From Cyclaneusma minus (lineage: Eukaryota > Ascomycota > Leotiomycetes > Marthamycetales > Marthamycetaceae): 64,000 bases of DNA. The notes under the pieces were generated by a model that worked only from the letters and a program-made list of their open reading frames with translations, had not been told where the DNA came from and did no database searches. Position 1 is the stretch's first letter; each line of letters begins with the position of its first letter. The stretch spans positions 434,001-498,000 of the forward strand of contig JAKZHN010000006.1 in NCBI GenBank assembly GCA_037179335.1, given 5' to 3'. Made by a program: the position numbers and the translations under genes. This document shows, in pieces, positions 50,375-62,570 of this stretch.

Positions 50375-52589
50375 GATGCTAGGATCTGATTTGGTGGTAT
50401 CATGATGGGCTGTGTAGTCTCCCGATACTTATCGCAACAAAATCCATCCTCTGCCCTAACCGCTGTTGAGCCAGTAACCATTTCCGCCATGTATAACTCA
50501 CGTGCGCCGGTTTTTCTATCCGGCGTCGAAGATTTTCCAGCAATGCTATTCCGGAACCTGAGCTCAATCCTCTCCATGGGTTCTGTCGCATCCAATTACT
50601 CTGGTCCCCGAACAGCGAAACATCGGATACTTTCGATGTCCCCGTGTACGGTAACGGCTCTCCGAGACCAAAACACAACAGACAACCTCGCACAACACTC
50701 GGCTCCGAAAAACAATGCTCGGGTAATTCTGTCTCGAGAAAGATGGTAGCTGTCCGAAATCCGATCATGGCTCGGACATACTCAGCTGCGGAGGTGGTCA
50801 ATGAGTAACAATTTCTTGCTTGACACTGTCTCATCTGAGGTGATAGCCGTCCGGGGCCAGATCAAGCAAACTCACCGGTAATAAATGACTGGTACATTCT
50901 CACATGTCAGGATCCAAGACGGTGTTAGATGAAAACAGCCAAGCCTCCGATTGACCCTATCCACTCGATGCCATGTCCGCGGACCCAGGCGAAGGGGCAG
51001 TTTACGATTCGATTCCTCGTAGCCCGACCGCCTCAGACAAAACAAAATCTCAAAAAAATCAAAAGAAAAAAAAAAGATGTTGGAGAATTGAACTTACTAC
51101 CTTCCGGTTCCAAAAAAAAAAATGCCCACGATTGCGCGCCATGCCCTAACTTGGTCTACGGAAGTGGTATACCCGGACAAAGTCTAAGTTCCCGATTGGA
51201 CGTACCCATTAGAGCCATGGAAGCAGTTGTGAGCTGATGGTTTAGCTCCTATCAATTTGAAATGTATGTTTGCTTTTGGTCTTTTGGTCCATCTCTCATA
51301 TCACGCTGGAATGTTCGCCATCTACCGCATTCCCTCTTCCCTCTTCCCCCCTTTCTACGCGCTGATCACGCCAGTCCTCCAACCAACCTCCCCTCCAAAC
51401 TTCCCTTCTCAAAAATCCCATGTCCGCGAATCTCCGCCCTGCGTATCCAGAAAACAATACGCGTAAAAGCTTCACAATTGCCTTCGCACCCTCCACTCCC
51501 AGCAAAGCCAGCAAAGCGCTCCCGTAATCCAGCTCATTCAGCTCATTCATTTTATTCTTCTCCCAAAATGCTTAGAAAAACCCCATCTCATTCTCCGCCA
51601 CATCCTCCCTCCACACAAGAAAACTCAGTGCACTCAGTTCACTCAATCCACATTTCACTCAGTCGTGACCAAAACACAACCTATCCCCTAAAGCTCCCCC
51701 AGCTCCCACTAAGCGCCACCGCATCCTTGTGCCCATCATAGTATCACAAGATCCAATAATGCACCTACCCGCCCAAGCTTCCAAGAGACTCCGTGCAACC
51801 CCACCAAATCACGCCACAGAAGCACCTGTGCAATTGTACCTCCTTAGATCCTTAGATCCATTCACCTCATTCGCTTGCGCAGGTGTTCCAGAAAAAACGG
51901 TCCAACGTCCCACCACCCCTTCCAGCTTCTCATCTGCATAAACACTGTGACACCGTGCATCTAGCATCTTTTCATGGCGTAATATACCCAGTACTACTAT
52001 CGTCCATAGCAGACAGACTGCTTACTCTTCACACTTGCTCAAGTCACGTGAATCTCCCACTTTCTTGAAACACCAAGATCCAGGTTCTATCTTCCATTCA
52101 TATCAGTCCGGGGCTGCAAAACCATGACCAAGCGCCGAGCCCTTTCAAAAGCTGCCGAGATTTATTAGCATCTCATCTTTTCTCTTTTGAATGTTGATGG
52201 TATTTTCATAGCTAGCGCGTTCCTATATGTAGGTAGGCACCTACTGATAGTCTTTCCGCGGTATCATAGCTTAGTAGAGAACCCTCAGTCCTGCCGCTCC
52301 ATATCTAAGCCACTGCATACTCGCAGCAATTCAGCCACCTCGCCCTCGAATTCCAAACAGCTCGACGCAAATCCACCGCACCGCTAATAACGCGCAAGTT
52401 CTCCTCTCCCTACCTAACGCCAGAGCAAAAATGTTAAACATCAAACCTCCATTTTCACCGACCGCCAGCCGCCAGTCCTCTTGTAAAAAACAACCCAACC
52501 TTTTGCAAATCCCGCTTTCTCTATCACCTTTCCCTAGACATGTAACGAACTATGCATGTCATAACCCATAAGCCAGACAATCAAGAAGA
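50375..52589. other. 2.2-kb intergenic region
   Basis: Normal GC, pyrimidine-rich on the plus strand at 51.3-51.7 kb with A-runs near 51.06-51.12 kb. Frames up to 159 codons exist but are low-complexity (Pro/Ser/His) and match nothing. No tRNA recognised. Confidence 0.5.
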
Positions 52590-54630
52590 TCACCCCGCCA
52601 TAACCGCCTTCTTCCCCTTCATACTCTTCCACCGCATCGTCGCACTCCCAAGAATCGACAGCGCCACCATAACCGTGCCCACCAGAAACGTCGCCGTAAC
52701 CGCATCATTATAGCTGTTCGTCACGCACTCCCGATAAATTTCAGGAATCGACTTCTGGATATCCGTCGCGCCCTGATGCAGCACAGCTTCCGGATCCAGG
52801 CCAGGACAGCTGCTTTCAATGCCCGACCTGAGCTTGGAATTGAAGACGTTTTCGCCGACCGACAGGAAGATTGCAGCGCCGAGTTGCTGCAGAAAGAGAA
52901 TGACGGAGGTGGCGGTTGGCACGTCTTCGAGACTGAATGTATTTTGCACGGCGAGGAGCGATTGTTGCAGGCCGCTGCCGGCGCCGAGGCCGAAGATCAC
53001 TTGGTAGCCGATCCATTGGTTGGCGCCAGAGGAGGGGTTGAGGGTTGTGAGGAGGCCGGCGCCGATGCTGGCCATGACGCTGGCGAAGATCATCCAGGGG
53101 TTGTAATAGCCGGTTCTGGTGATGACGGCTCCGGCGACCATTGTGGACAGGACGACGGCGAGAATGGTTGGGATATTTCGTACGCCGGAATCGAGGGCCG
53201 ATTGGCCTTGGATAGCTTGGAACCAGATGGGGAGGTAATAGAGGAACATGAAGTAGCCGGAGAAGAGCGTGAATGAGAACCACATGGCGGAAAGCATGGC
53301 GCGCTCTTTCAGTAGATGGATAGGCACGGTGGCTCGTTTGCCTGAGTAGACTTGGATAATGCCGAATGCCACGAATAATACACCAGAAAGAATGAGCAGA
53401 AGAAGCTCGCGCCAACTGTCCCTGTGCAATGTATTAGTACCCTTTGTTCATAGAATTTCCAGGAATCGGTAAAGTCATCTCCCCAGATAACTCCCACGAC
53501 AGGGCTTAGCAAGCTTGGCTCTAGATACATGGCGACATGCTGAATTTCAATGCGGTCTGACTTACCATGCATAGCTCGAACCACCCCATTGCATGGCAAG
53601 TAGCAAACAAACAACGGCCGGTATAATGGTGATTGAACCAGGGATGTCAAACTGGTTGACTCGACCCCTCCAGCCAACCTTTTGTGGTATGTTGCTATCG
53701 ACCTTGGGGAGCTTGAGGAAGACTAGAAGAATGGCGAGAGCGATGCCTCCAATAGGTAAGCTACACAATCGTCAGCAACAAATCTCGATTAATCCATTTC
53801 CTCTCGCGGCGTGGGAGAGAAACTCACTTGATGTAGAAGCACCATCGCCAGGTAGCCTTCGTAGTGAAAGCCCCACCCAATAAGGGTCCAGCAACTGACG
53901 CAAGACCATATGCAGCGCCAATGATGCCAGTGAAAATAGCACGCTTTTCCAAGGCCACTGAGCGCGAGATCACAATCATCGTTCCGCTGAATATTCCTGC
54001 ATTACCTATGCCTGCTATTGCGCGACCGATAATGAGAGTGATAGAGGTGGGTGCAATACCACATATGAGCGAGCCCACTTCAAATATGAAAATGGCGCCG
54101 AGGTAGGTCCACTTGATGTCGAGGAAGGTATAGAAACGTCCGTATAACAGTTGCATGCAGGAAGCCGTGAGGAGGTAAGCTATCAAGAGTCAGACTTGCG
54201 AATATCTGGACAACTGTATCATAGGGGTGGCTTACTTGCACCATACCAAGCTACTTGATCCAAGCTGTTGAAGTCGTCAGTGATCTGCGGGATGGCAGTG
54301 GCGAGAATCGTTTGGTCCTTTTGCGCGTGTCAGTGCCTTTACATTCGCCGCGGTGGCCACGGTTCACTTAGAATGCAGGCCAAGACTTACCAGAGCAATG
54401 AGGAAGATCGACGAGGCAGCCGCTATCATAGTAAGGGCCAAGGTCCATCCGTGAAAATAAACATCTGGGTTCTGGACACTATCGTTGGTCAATTCTGGGG
54501 GTGCGGAGGGCGGATCGGGTTCTGTAGATCCTGTCTTCGAGACTTCATGGTTGGGTGATGGTGAGTGGCCTGGACGAGGAGACGGCGAGTTGCTGATGTG
54601 GGACAGCTCGATGCTTTCGTCGGTCGACAT
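52590..54630 (-). CDS. MFS transporter, 14-helix DHA2-type multidrug/toxin efflux
   Basis: Proton-driven exporter of the plasma membrane. Minus strand, exons 54630-54391, 54317-54236, 54179-53828, 53760-53566 and 53421-52590; introns 73, 56, 67 and 144 bp, all GT-AG and in phase; 566 residues. A Ser/Pro-rich cytoplasmic N-terminus precedes the first helix. Then come LDQVAWYGATYLLTASC, GRAIAGIGNAGIFSG, the motif-C type GAAYGLASVAGPLLGGAF, RWCFYINLPIGGIA, and GYQVIFGLGAGSGLQQ. Length fits the 14-TM drug:H+ antiporter group found in and out of metabolite clusters. It is separated from the PKS cluster by the AT-rich block, so linkage to that product is not supported. A 16-bp tandem repeat lies just upstream of the start codon. 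Confidence 0.95.
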
Positions 54631-54647
54631 GATGCATTGATGAGAGG

Positions 54648-54729
54648 AGTGAGGATTGTGGAGAGTGAGGATTGTGAGGAGTGAGGATTGTGAGGAGTGA
54701 GGATTGTGAGGGGTGAGGATTCGAGGAGT
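54648..54729. repeat. 16-bp tandem repeat upstream of the MFS gene
   Basis: About five copies of AGTGAGGATTGTGAGG, 18 bp before the MFS start codon, in its 5' leader or core promoter. Confidence 0.8.
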
Positions 54730-54804
54730 GGAGGTAGAGAAAGTTGTCTTTTCCGACCGTGCTATTCAGACGTGGTGTCCAAAGGTCGTGTTCGAAGGCC
54801 CAGC

Positions 54805-55041
54805 TCAAGAGTGGGAGGGTGGAGGAGCGGGGGTCAAGGCAATCAAGCCGGCGAGACAGAAAGCACCTATGAGGCGGACACACTTGGTGGCAGAGAGTTT
54901 TCCGCGGGGCACCTCTTGTTGCTTCTCCAAGAAGACAGGTTTTCTCGAGATCAGGTGGTCTTCTTCGGCGTCTAGATCATCATAGGCGTTGTCAATCCGC
55001 CTGTACTTTTCGGGCTTGCAGGAGGGGAGGTGGAAGCGCAT
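54805..55041 (-). other. Possible gene fragment with one membrane segment
   Basis: 78 codons: a polar, acidic N-terminus (RRIDNAYDDLDAEEDHLISR) followed by a hydrophobic stretch (LIGAFCLAGLIALT). It looks like the N-terminus of a type II membrane protein, but nothing fits downstream before the MFS gene. Truncated relic or chance frame. Confidence 0.28.
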
Positions 55042-55980
55042 TTTGACCCGCTCTCTCCACGGAGTCTTACAATTGCTTGTGCCATGATTGGGGAGGGGGC
55101 TGGGGAACGCTGAAATAACAATGGAAGGAGCAGGGTGTTGGGAAAGAGGAGCACACGAACCTCAACCAGCCGTGGATTCAGGAAAGGCGGGAAGGCACGA
55201 CGGGGGTGTTGAGTCGATGCAACATTGGTCTCAGTGATATCGGAGCATTGGACAGCATTTCACGAATGATGCTTGCTTTGGATCGAAAGAGAGGCCGTCG
55301 GCCAGAAGAATGATAGATTATAAGTACCTGGGCGCGCTGCATGCGCGGGTGCAGCTGGCCCTGTTGCACCGTACGAGCATCCGGGAGGCGCGTGAGTCGC
55401 ACTGAGGAACCGTGATACAGCGAAAGACTTGAAGATGCTTGGCACAGCGAGTGACAGGTCCTTCTTCAACAGATTTTGAATACGGAAAATGAATGCAAGC
55501 GTCGTGACTTTGCGACCAGGACTTGCCATGTTCGTCAACTCACCATCCTCTTGATACTCGAGTCCTTACTGCTTTCGCGGCAGCGACGCGCACTCATGAC
55601 AGGTACGCGTCTCTGGACAGCCATCGACGATGGACTTGGCAGACGTTGCTCACGGATCAGCATCTTCCATGGGACGGGGTAACACGCCCAAGACATAAAC
55701 GGGAACGGTGGTTGCGCAGATGGCCGGTATTGGCAAGACCATGATGTTGTCCGCACATCCACGACGCTGAGGGTGGATGAGCGGATGAAAAAGTGCACGG
55801 ACCACCCCTGCGGCAAACGAGCTATGTGGGTCAACCACGACGCTGAGACATGAATTAAAGACGAAATAAATTACATTTCTGACATGAAGGTATTCTTAGG
55901 AGAGTCAATTTGAATTTCTAGTACTGTTAGAATTGTGTTTCACTCATGGCTTAGTGCAGAAACTGATCGATGAAGCCCTG
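55042..55980. other. Intergenic region, no gene seen
   Basis: Normal GC, only short overlapping frames without family resemblance. Confidence 0.5.
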
Positions 55981-56037
55981 CGGTCACGTGACCCACCTTC
56001 AACTCCAAACGTGCCACAATCGGATGCGCACGAGACA

Positions 56038-56536
56038 ACTATAAATTACTGCTAGATTATGGGGCTAAATCCTTCACTCTTCGAATTCTCCAACAAACGT
56101 TGTGAACAATCCTAGCCGGTAGCAATGGAGGGACTACGTACTCGACGATGCAAGCTATCAATTTCAGGATTACAGATAGGGGGCTGGGCAGATTCAGCTC
56201 AGTCATTCCCTTGTTTCTTGTCCCGAGTAATCAGGTAGTACATTGGGTTTACTATATACGAGCTGACAGTAGACAACCAGAATGACAGCAAAGCACCTTC
56301 TCGTCGAGAAGTTGAAGCTGCGGTGGTAGTGACGTTGAATGGTAGCAGGTAGGATGTTTGTTCGTCGATTCTAAATACATGAATGTAGACTGCAAAATGT
56401 TCTTCAAAAACTACAAGGTCAAGACTGGTTCGTAGGCGCACTCAGAGGGCGAGTCTCAATTATTCTCATGTTCGAAGGTTTTTGCAATTCGAAGAGCATG
56501 GCTTCCAATCTCCTGTAATGTTGCGACCTTTTATAA
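56038..56536. repeat. Array unit 1
   Basis: Left plus TATA-like ACTATAAATT at 56038 (preceded by GTCACGTGAC at 55983-55992), core 56284-56329, right minus TATA near 56527-56536. On minus the core reads CACTACCACCGCAG then a frame with TTAASTSRREGALLS. Confidence 0.6.
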
Positions 56537-56668
56537 CTCCTGCTCTAGTGCCTCTCGCTGTAAAAAGCAGTCACAATCACAACTTACTGTGAGTCACGGC
56601 ACAAGTCAAGTCACATGACCAGTCCCTGAGTCCAAGTGCGCTCTAAGAGACAGAGACGACTATATATA
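56527..56668. promoter_or_regulatory. Bidirectional promoter 1 of the array
   Basis: Minus TATA (CCTTTTATAAC), CACATGAC at 56612-56619, plus TATA ACTATATATA at 56659-56668. Bases 56592-56620 are identical to 59132-59160. Confidence 0.6.
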
Positions 56669-57200
56669 CCTGCTACTTCGCCATACCCATGATTCTCCCA
56701 ACCGAGAAACACCAAAGGAAAAGCGAGAAGGAGCTCAAAATTCCGGGTCAGATGAGATTCTCATAAGCCATTCAATAGTTAAGCCATCATTTTTCCATCA
56801 GCAGAGTTTTTAAACTGGGCCTCACCTGTCTTCCTTGTCTAGGAACTAGGGATACGTCGCTGCAGCGCCCGAATGAGTAGTGGTCCCTTGAACCAACGGT
56901 ACAGTGTCGGAACGACAGCAGATTGTCTCCTCGACGGTGAGCGGCCTGAGCTACGGTAGCAGATGTGAATGACAGCATCACATAGCTTTGGTTTTCCGGA
57001 CCTGAACTACAGATATGCATGGATCAGAACATCCTCACGAGGATCTGACGTTGGAAGTTTAGGTACTTAGAATCAGTCTGTTGCTCCGCAAGTCCTCTCT
57101 AGCAGTCAAGCTTCCAGCCTGTTATTAGCCCCATCACGGAACCGCTTGTCGATGCTGAATCATGGTTTCTAATCTTCTGAGAAGTTGCACTCTTGTAAAC
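56659..57200. repeat. Array unit 2
   Basis: Core 56914-56959; minus-strand core CTACCGTAG with a frame containing AQAAHRRGDNLLSF. Right minus TATA is degenerate (TCTTGTAAAC at 57191). Confidence 0.6.
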
Positions 57201-57315
57201 CTCGAATCTTCGGGGAACCTCAGTCACAGCCAGAACTTACTCGTTAGCGACTAAATGGAAAACCAAGTCACTTGACCAGCTTCTGAGTTTGCACGTGCCA
57301 TAAGCGCAAAGAATT

Positions 57316-57831
57316 ACTATATATAGGGCTCTGGGATACTATCTTCATCTGGCAGAACAATAAATTGGTAATACAACAGCTCACTGGCAAGGAAGGTCCA
57401 CAAACTTCGCAGAAGCCGTCGATTTCTCAGCAGCACATCTGCTTACTTCACGCTCTAGGATGTATCTCAGTTCTGTGGACGTAGAAGTGCCAGTGATGAG
57501 TTGGGATCGACTGGCAGTAGACATGTAGCATGGCAGCAAACCCCTTTCTCGGTGAGTAGTGGAACCTGCGGCGGTAGAAAGCAAGTGGTGACGAATGGTG
57601 ATAAGGATTCAGGTTCTTACCAGTTCATTCTCATCAGAACTTACCTATCGCTGAGCTGGAATCATTTCTGGACGTTTGGTAGCGTCTCCTGACTCCTTGC
57701 GATCTGCGGTCGGTTTCACCCTCCAAAATTCCCTGTCGGGGTCCCAAGATGGGCTTCAGTATGCATGTGGAAATGTTCGGATCAGGAACTTTTCTGCTTC
57801 AAGCCTGTTGGAAAACCGCATTCTTTTATAC
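57316..57831. repeat. Array unit 3
   Basis: Plus TATA 57316-57325, core 57532-57577, minus TATA 57823-57831. On minus: donors of the GTAAG type near 57620-57645, then TACCGCCGCAG, a possible short intron; frame contains STAAGSTTHRERGLLP. Confidence 0.6.
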
Positions 57832-57947
57832 CCCTGTTCTTCTAATGTGACGGATTTTACAGTCACACCTCACTCTTCTTCGCACAAGTTAGACCACATG
57901 ACCCACAGTCCACTCCTAACTTCAAGCTGCCATGGAGACGGAAGAGG

Positions 57948-58479
57948 ACATATGATGCTGCTAGAATCACATGAACACAATAATCCTCACTTGATACTGG
58001 CTCGAGGATACACGATGCCAATGGCGGCCAACTTTCCTTGTACGGCTGCGACCAAGGTATTTACTCTATCCTGAAAGTTCCTCACCTTCTTTCGTCTTTG
58101 CTGGATCGCATCTCTCCAGGTTTCATAACAAGAGAACGAGTAGCTGCGTTGCTATCTGCCAGCACTCTCGGCAGGAGCCATGTCGATCGACAGCAGATTA
58201 CATGCCCGGTGGGCGGCCGAAGCAGCGGCAGCAGGAAGATGAAACGGTAGCAGAGCAATGGACAGCATCATCTTGAGATTTCTGAGATGTGGTTGTAGAA
58301 GCCAAAATTTTCTCTAGAGATCTCTTAGACTGTGGCTCACTTGGAATTGCTCCTGTTTTTTGTAAGCTTTCCCTTTCTCCAGCTTTTTGGTGGTCGTTGG
58401 CAGCTTGGCACCGTAGAGCTTGGTGGACTGATTCTTGAATATTAGTTCCAATCATCTATGAGCCCATCCCTTTTTATAC
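57948..58479. repeat. Array unit 4
   Basis: Degenerate plus TATA (ACATATGA), core 58189-58234 in which the acceptor AG is lost, minus TATA 58471-58480. Minus frame contains AAAASAAHRACNLLS. Confidence 0.55.
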
Positions 58480-58600
58480 CCTCGACCCCTTGCCGTGAGT
58501 GATCCACAACCACAACTCGCTCTTCTTCGCACCAGTTGAATCACATGACTACATAAGTGCCAACTTCCAGGCTGCCGCGTGAACACGCGAGGACTATATA
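58471..58600. promoter_or_regulatory. Bidirectional promoter 4 of the array
   Basis: Minus TATA TTTTTATACC, CACATGAC at 58542-58549, plus TATA ACTATATA at 58593. A CTGGCAGAA word follows the plus TATA by about 30 bp, as in promoter 2. Confidence 0.6.
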
Positions 58601-59090
58601 ATGCTGAGTCGTTTCTTCCCTGGCAGAATCATGATCCAGAAATCCAGACAAGCTCCCGACGTGGTGGATGCCAGTATTCGCGAGTTCATCAAAACAGACA
58701 ACACCCATAACCGACCAAAACAGCATCGATGTCCAGCACGACTCTGGCTGGTATTACTCTCGTATACTTGATATTGCTGGCGACATATCGCGAGCCGCCA
58801 GTAGCGCAGTAGTCTTGTGGCCCAATGCTAGCATGACAGCAGAGCACCGAAGCGGTAGGCGGTTGGTTGCGGCAGTGGGAATGGAAACCGGTGATGACCG
58901 GAAGCGGTACTTATGCTAAGACCAATCACGAAATATACATACACGGAAACTAGCTTCGAGTCCGACGAATCAAAAACAATCTTTGGCCATGAAATCTTTG
59001 TCTGTCGTCACCACCAGATGCCCTTTTGGGACGTCGCTCAAAGGGGTGATCCTGCTCTCAAATGTTTCCTGGGGGCGAGCTTTTATATCC
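58593..59090. repeat. Array unit 5
   Basis: Core 58835-58879 (minus: ACTGCCGCAA, acceptor AG lost), minus TATA 59081-59090. A 45-codon plus-strand frame starts about 20 bp past the CTGGCAGAA word but is not conserved in other units. Confidence 0.55.
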
Positions 59091-59206
59091 GCAGCCCGTT
59101 GGGCCCTTGGCGAAGATCAAGTAGGCGACGTAGTCACGGCACAAGTCAAGTCACATGACCTACCCATAGTTTTGACTCTGCCTTAGGTTCACAGGAAGGG
59201 AAAATT

Positions 59207-59661
59207 ACTATATATCACTTGAGGCCTACTAGAATATCTGGTCTTCATGTTCCAAGTACAACTTACATTCTCAACATCGAGTGTAGCAGTGGAGATACTG
59301 ACTTGATCGCACTGACATCAAGTTCCCAAGAGCATATTTGCCCGATTCAGCCTCACTCTCTTTTTTAGTGCGTGGCTAGCTGTCAAAATCGGAATCGCAC
59401 TACCCCACTAATCCAATTCCAGAAACGACAGCAAACTGCCTGCCCGACAAGAAGTTGGACCTGCAACGTTAGGAACAGGGGAAGGGTGACAACTAAACAG
59501 CAATGCCTACTTGCATTCATGTATTTTGCCAAGTGCAGACGGAAAGTCTCAGATGTTTGGCTTTTTCTAGCTCGTGGCCGTCACCACACTTTCCGTGATC
59601 GAACTCGAACCCCTTCTTTGACCATAGTTTCCGATCTCCTACACCTTGGTATCCTTTTATA
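59207..59661. repeat. Array unit 6
   Basis: Plus TATA 59207-59216, core 59427-59472 (minus: AACGTTGCAG), minus TATA 59654-59661. Minus frame contains VAGPTSCRAGSLLSF. Confidence 0.6.
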
Positions 59662-59802
59662 TCTCTAGTCTCTGTTTAATCCCCTGGGAGAGTTTTTCAC
59701 AGTCACACCCCTTCATAACCACACAGGCTAGTTTGCGTGACCAATCTACGATCTCAACACTGCCGTGTTCTTCAGCTTCCTAGCAGCAAACTACTATATA
59801 TA
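59654..59802. promoter_or_regulatory. Bidirectional promoter 6 of the array
   Basis: Minus TATA CCTTTTATATC, a degenerate GCGTGACC in place of CACRTGAC, plus TATA ACTATATATA at 59793-59802, with CTGACAGAA downstream. Confidence 0.55.
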
Positions 59803-60219
59803 GATCACTAGAATATAAGCCCTTGATCTGACAGAACGAAAATAGGGAACGCGAAACCCAGCAGAAACGACATCGTTAACTATTTGCTATGAGTTCTGCG
59901 AGCCGCGTAATCTCTGTTTGCTCCATTCAGCGTCACCTTGATCCTTGTTCCATCTTTCATAATGCTGAAAGACTCGATGCTTGCTAGTTGACAGCATCTC
60001 AATAAAGTCGTGCCAAGTGCTGCGAGCGACAGCAGTTGTGTTCTCGATGAGCGGTACAACCTGCGGCAGTAGAAATGCAAGACGCTAGGGCTTTGAAGCA
60101 GTATGTCGAGCTCGAACTACATACACGTTGAGCACGTCTCAGAATGGAGACCCTCGCCTTCTTCCAGCTCGTTATGAGATTTGGTTTCGAACCTGCTGGA
60201 CATCTGTGCCCTTTTATAA
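59793..60219. repeat. Array unit 7
   Basis: Core 60028-60072 (minus: CTACTGCCGCAG), minus TATA 60211-60219. Minus frame contains STAAGCTAHRE. Confidence 0.6.
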
Positions 60220-60367
60220 CTCAAGCACCTGCTTTCTTGCTACAAAGATCATTCACAGCCACAACTGGCCGGCAATCGCAAATCAGATTCACGTGACCAG
60301 CTCCCAAACTATCAGGCTTGCGTCTACCGCAGCTCGATGGATCATAAACTGGAGAGCACTATATATA
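60211..60367. promoter_or_regulatory. Bidirectional promoter 7 of the array
   Basis: Minus TATA CTTTTATAAC, CACGTGAC at 60290-60297, plus TATA ACTATATATA at 60358-60367. Confidence 0.6.
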
Positions 60368-60845
60368 GACTCCTCGAGCTCGGCTCTTGCTTGATAAAAA
60401 CAGAAATTATGGGAAATTTGTTTGACTCGAGTCCCAAGCGACGACGTCTACTATGCAGGAGTCATGAATTTCCTAAACTGTAGATGGCTCGGGTCGACTT
60501 ACTTCTCTTTGCTTGAATACTGTTGTTTCGTGGAGCTAGTGTTAGACAATGTGTTGCTAGCTTTCCGGTGACAGAGATTTCCAACGACAGCAGAATGTCA
60601 GTTTGGTGGCTGTTTGGAGCTGCGATGGTCGGTAGGAATGGGACACGGCGACAGTAATCAAGTCTGAAATACACGTCGAAAGGTTGCTTCAAAGAGAAAA
60701 GTTTACAGCTCATCTGAAATCAGCTCCGCGCTTTTGCAAGTCCTCACTCCGGGACCCAGACTTCCAGCTCGTCATCCTCGAGGTTGAACCCTTGCTTCTT
60801 CTTTGTTGGTTTCGTATCTCGTGGAGAGCAGTGCCTTTTTATACC
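60358..60845. repeat. Array unit 8
   Basis: Core 60586-60635 (minus: CGACCATCGCAG), minus TATA 60836-60845. Longest open minus frame of the family here (83 codons, 60462-60713), containing TIAAPNSHQTDILLS. Confidence 0.55.
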
Positions 60846-61310
60846 TTCAGCGGCTGCGTAGAAAAGGAGCACAGAGATCCAAAGCCGCTAGTGCTTGATT
60901 AAAGACAAACATCAACTAGCTACCATGAGTGACAATATGACAAAGGGATGAAAGGTACTGCATTCCATCGACAGCAAGTCTGGTCCACGATGACAGACAC
61001 CATCATCAACGCTCGTCATGACCCTATCTCCTCACATAGATTGACCATGAATTTCCCAAGACCGAGAGAAGAAGCTGGGCGAAGATCAGCCAGGTTTGCC
61101 ACCAAGGAGCATATCCTTGACAATTGGACGATCATTCTCGTGTCTAGAGTTTTCCCTTCTTCGATTTCACCATTCTCATTTCGGTCTTGGTGCACGCTTT
61201 CTTCATAGCGAGAACGAGGTCTGCCCGTCCTGCGATGAACCCCCTCAAAAATGGTAGAAGGTATTCTTGTCTTGGTGTGGAAACCAGCTGGGGAGTGAGA
61301 AGCCTTTATA
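60846..61310. repeat. Array unit 9 (degenerate)
   Basis: No plus TATA on the left; weak core near 60970; minus TATA-like GCCTTTATAG at 61302-61310. Confidence 0.4.
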
Positions 61311-61414
61311 GCCGGAACCCTGGTGACGACTTTGTTGAGCCTTGGGGCTTCCTCGTCCTCGATAGGGTCAGGGCTGGTAGCATTAGTCTTTCGCTTATCT
61401 GGCTTCTTCTACTG

Positions 61415-61950
61415 CTATAAAAGAAGATGCTGAGCCAGCTTTCTCCAATCAAGCTCAGATCATTAGCCAGCTAATTTCACGTTCAAGCGCGCTTGCAGCA
61501 AACAGTAGCTACTAGCTCACCGAGCTCTACTTGTTTTACGAACAAAGGGTGCCTGATGTGGTGAAGTGTGAAGATGAGTCAAGCAAGCATGCTACCACTC
61601 TACCAGCTACGAGTGATACAGTTGCGGAAGCGAGAGCAGAGTGCCTGCTCAGTGATCGATCAGAGCGCCGGCGACAGGAAGGGGAACCGGTGGTAGGCTA
61701 CAATGTGTTGTCTCTGAAGTTCCGACATACGTAGATGTTGAGATATTCGCCTGGAAATCCGTTGGTTGCCTGAACCCCTTGGTTTCTATTGCAAGGTCTC
61801 TCCAGCTCTCAGCTCGCTGCTCGTTATTAGCACCATATTTGTCCAGTAGGGCTCTGAACTTTTTTATTCCAACTAGTGTGGAGGTCGATTTCGGAGACAG
61901 GGTCTTGTGGAGTTGGAGCTGCATCTCCTGTAGACTGGTGCCTTTTTATA
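61415..61950. repeat. Array unit 10 (degenerate core)
   Basis: Plus TATA-like CTATAAAAG at 61415; weak core at about 61675-61698; minus TATA CCTTTTTATA at 61941-61950. A 91-codon minus frame (61649-61924) starts about 25 bp after that TATA. Confidence 0.45.
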
Positions 61951-62099
61951 CCTTTCCCCTCCTCCCCCCTCGCAGTGAGTGGTCCACAGTCACGGGCACA
62001 ACTTCGGACTTTCTTGCTCTTCTTCACGCGAGTTAAATCACATGACACCTGCCGACTTGAGGCTGGGGTAGCTCTCTACCGAGACGAGGACTATATATA
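61941..62099. promoter_or_regulatory. Bidirectional promoter 10 of the array
   Basis: Minus TATA, TGGTCCACAGTCAC, CACATGAC at 62039-62046, plus TATA ACTATATATA at 62090-62099. Shares a GCTCTTCTTC word with promoters 3 and 4. Confidence 0.6.
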
Positions 62100-62570
62100 G
62101 GTCCCTGAAACACACTTCTGGAACCTTACACTGGCACAGATCTCTGTTCGTGCGCATGTGCTCGAGTACAAGGTCGAAGAAGACATCTGCGACTGTAAAT
62201 TGCGTACACTGTCCGTTGCATGAGCAGTGTGACTGATGGCTGCTGCTCCAAGATACCTCTTCTTTTCTTAGTGAACTTGGTAATGGCAATGGCGCATTGC
62301 TAGCTGCCAGTGACCCAGTGCTAACATGACAGCAAAACGCCTGCTCGGTGAGTGGTGGGAGACGCGGCGGTAATGAGTGAAGACGGCAGCAGGTATCCAA
62401 TTGCGAGATTGAAAAAAAGTGCTTTGAAAAATGAAGTTGGAGAGTCTTGTTTCTCTGGATTTGGAAGCTTATTCATGCTGCGGGCAGTCGTCTCTAGGTC
62501 CAATAGTGATTTGATTCATCTTGAGATTTCTGGTTCACTGACTTCAGGGGACCCAGGCCCTTTTATACCC
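62090..62570. repeat. Array unit 11
   Basis: Core 62328-62373 (minus: CATTACCGCCGCG then CTCACCGAGC and TTTGCTGTC), minus TATA 62561-62570. Followed by GTCACGTGAC at 62621-62630 without a plus TATA: right end of the array. Minus frame contains TAASPTTHRAGVLLS. Confidence 0.6.

Noticed and set aside
50400..50834. 144-codon minus frame upstream of the methyltransferase-like gene
   Set aside because: No family resemblance and it overlaps that gene's presumed promoter.
51000..51040. tRNA-like B box (GATTCGATTCC)
   Set aside because: No A box, acceptor stem or anticodon arm fits around it.
51262..51741. 159-codon plus frame
   Set aside because: Low-complexity Pro/Ser/His reading of pyrimidine-rich DNA.
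56038..62570. CRISPR-like or rRNA/5S array
   Set aside because: Units are about 600 bp, diverged and carry TATA boxes; no short identical repeats with unique spacers and no rRNA sequence.
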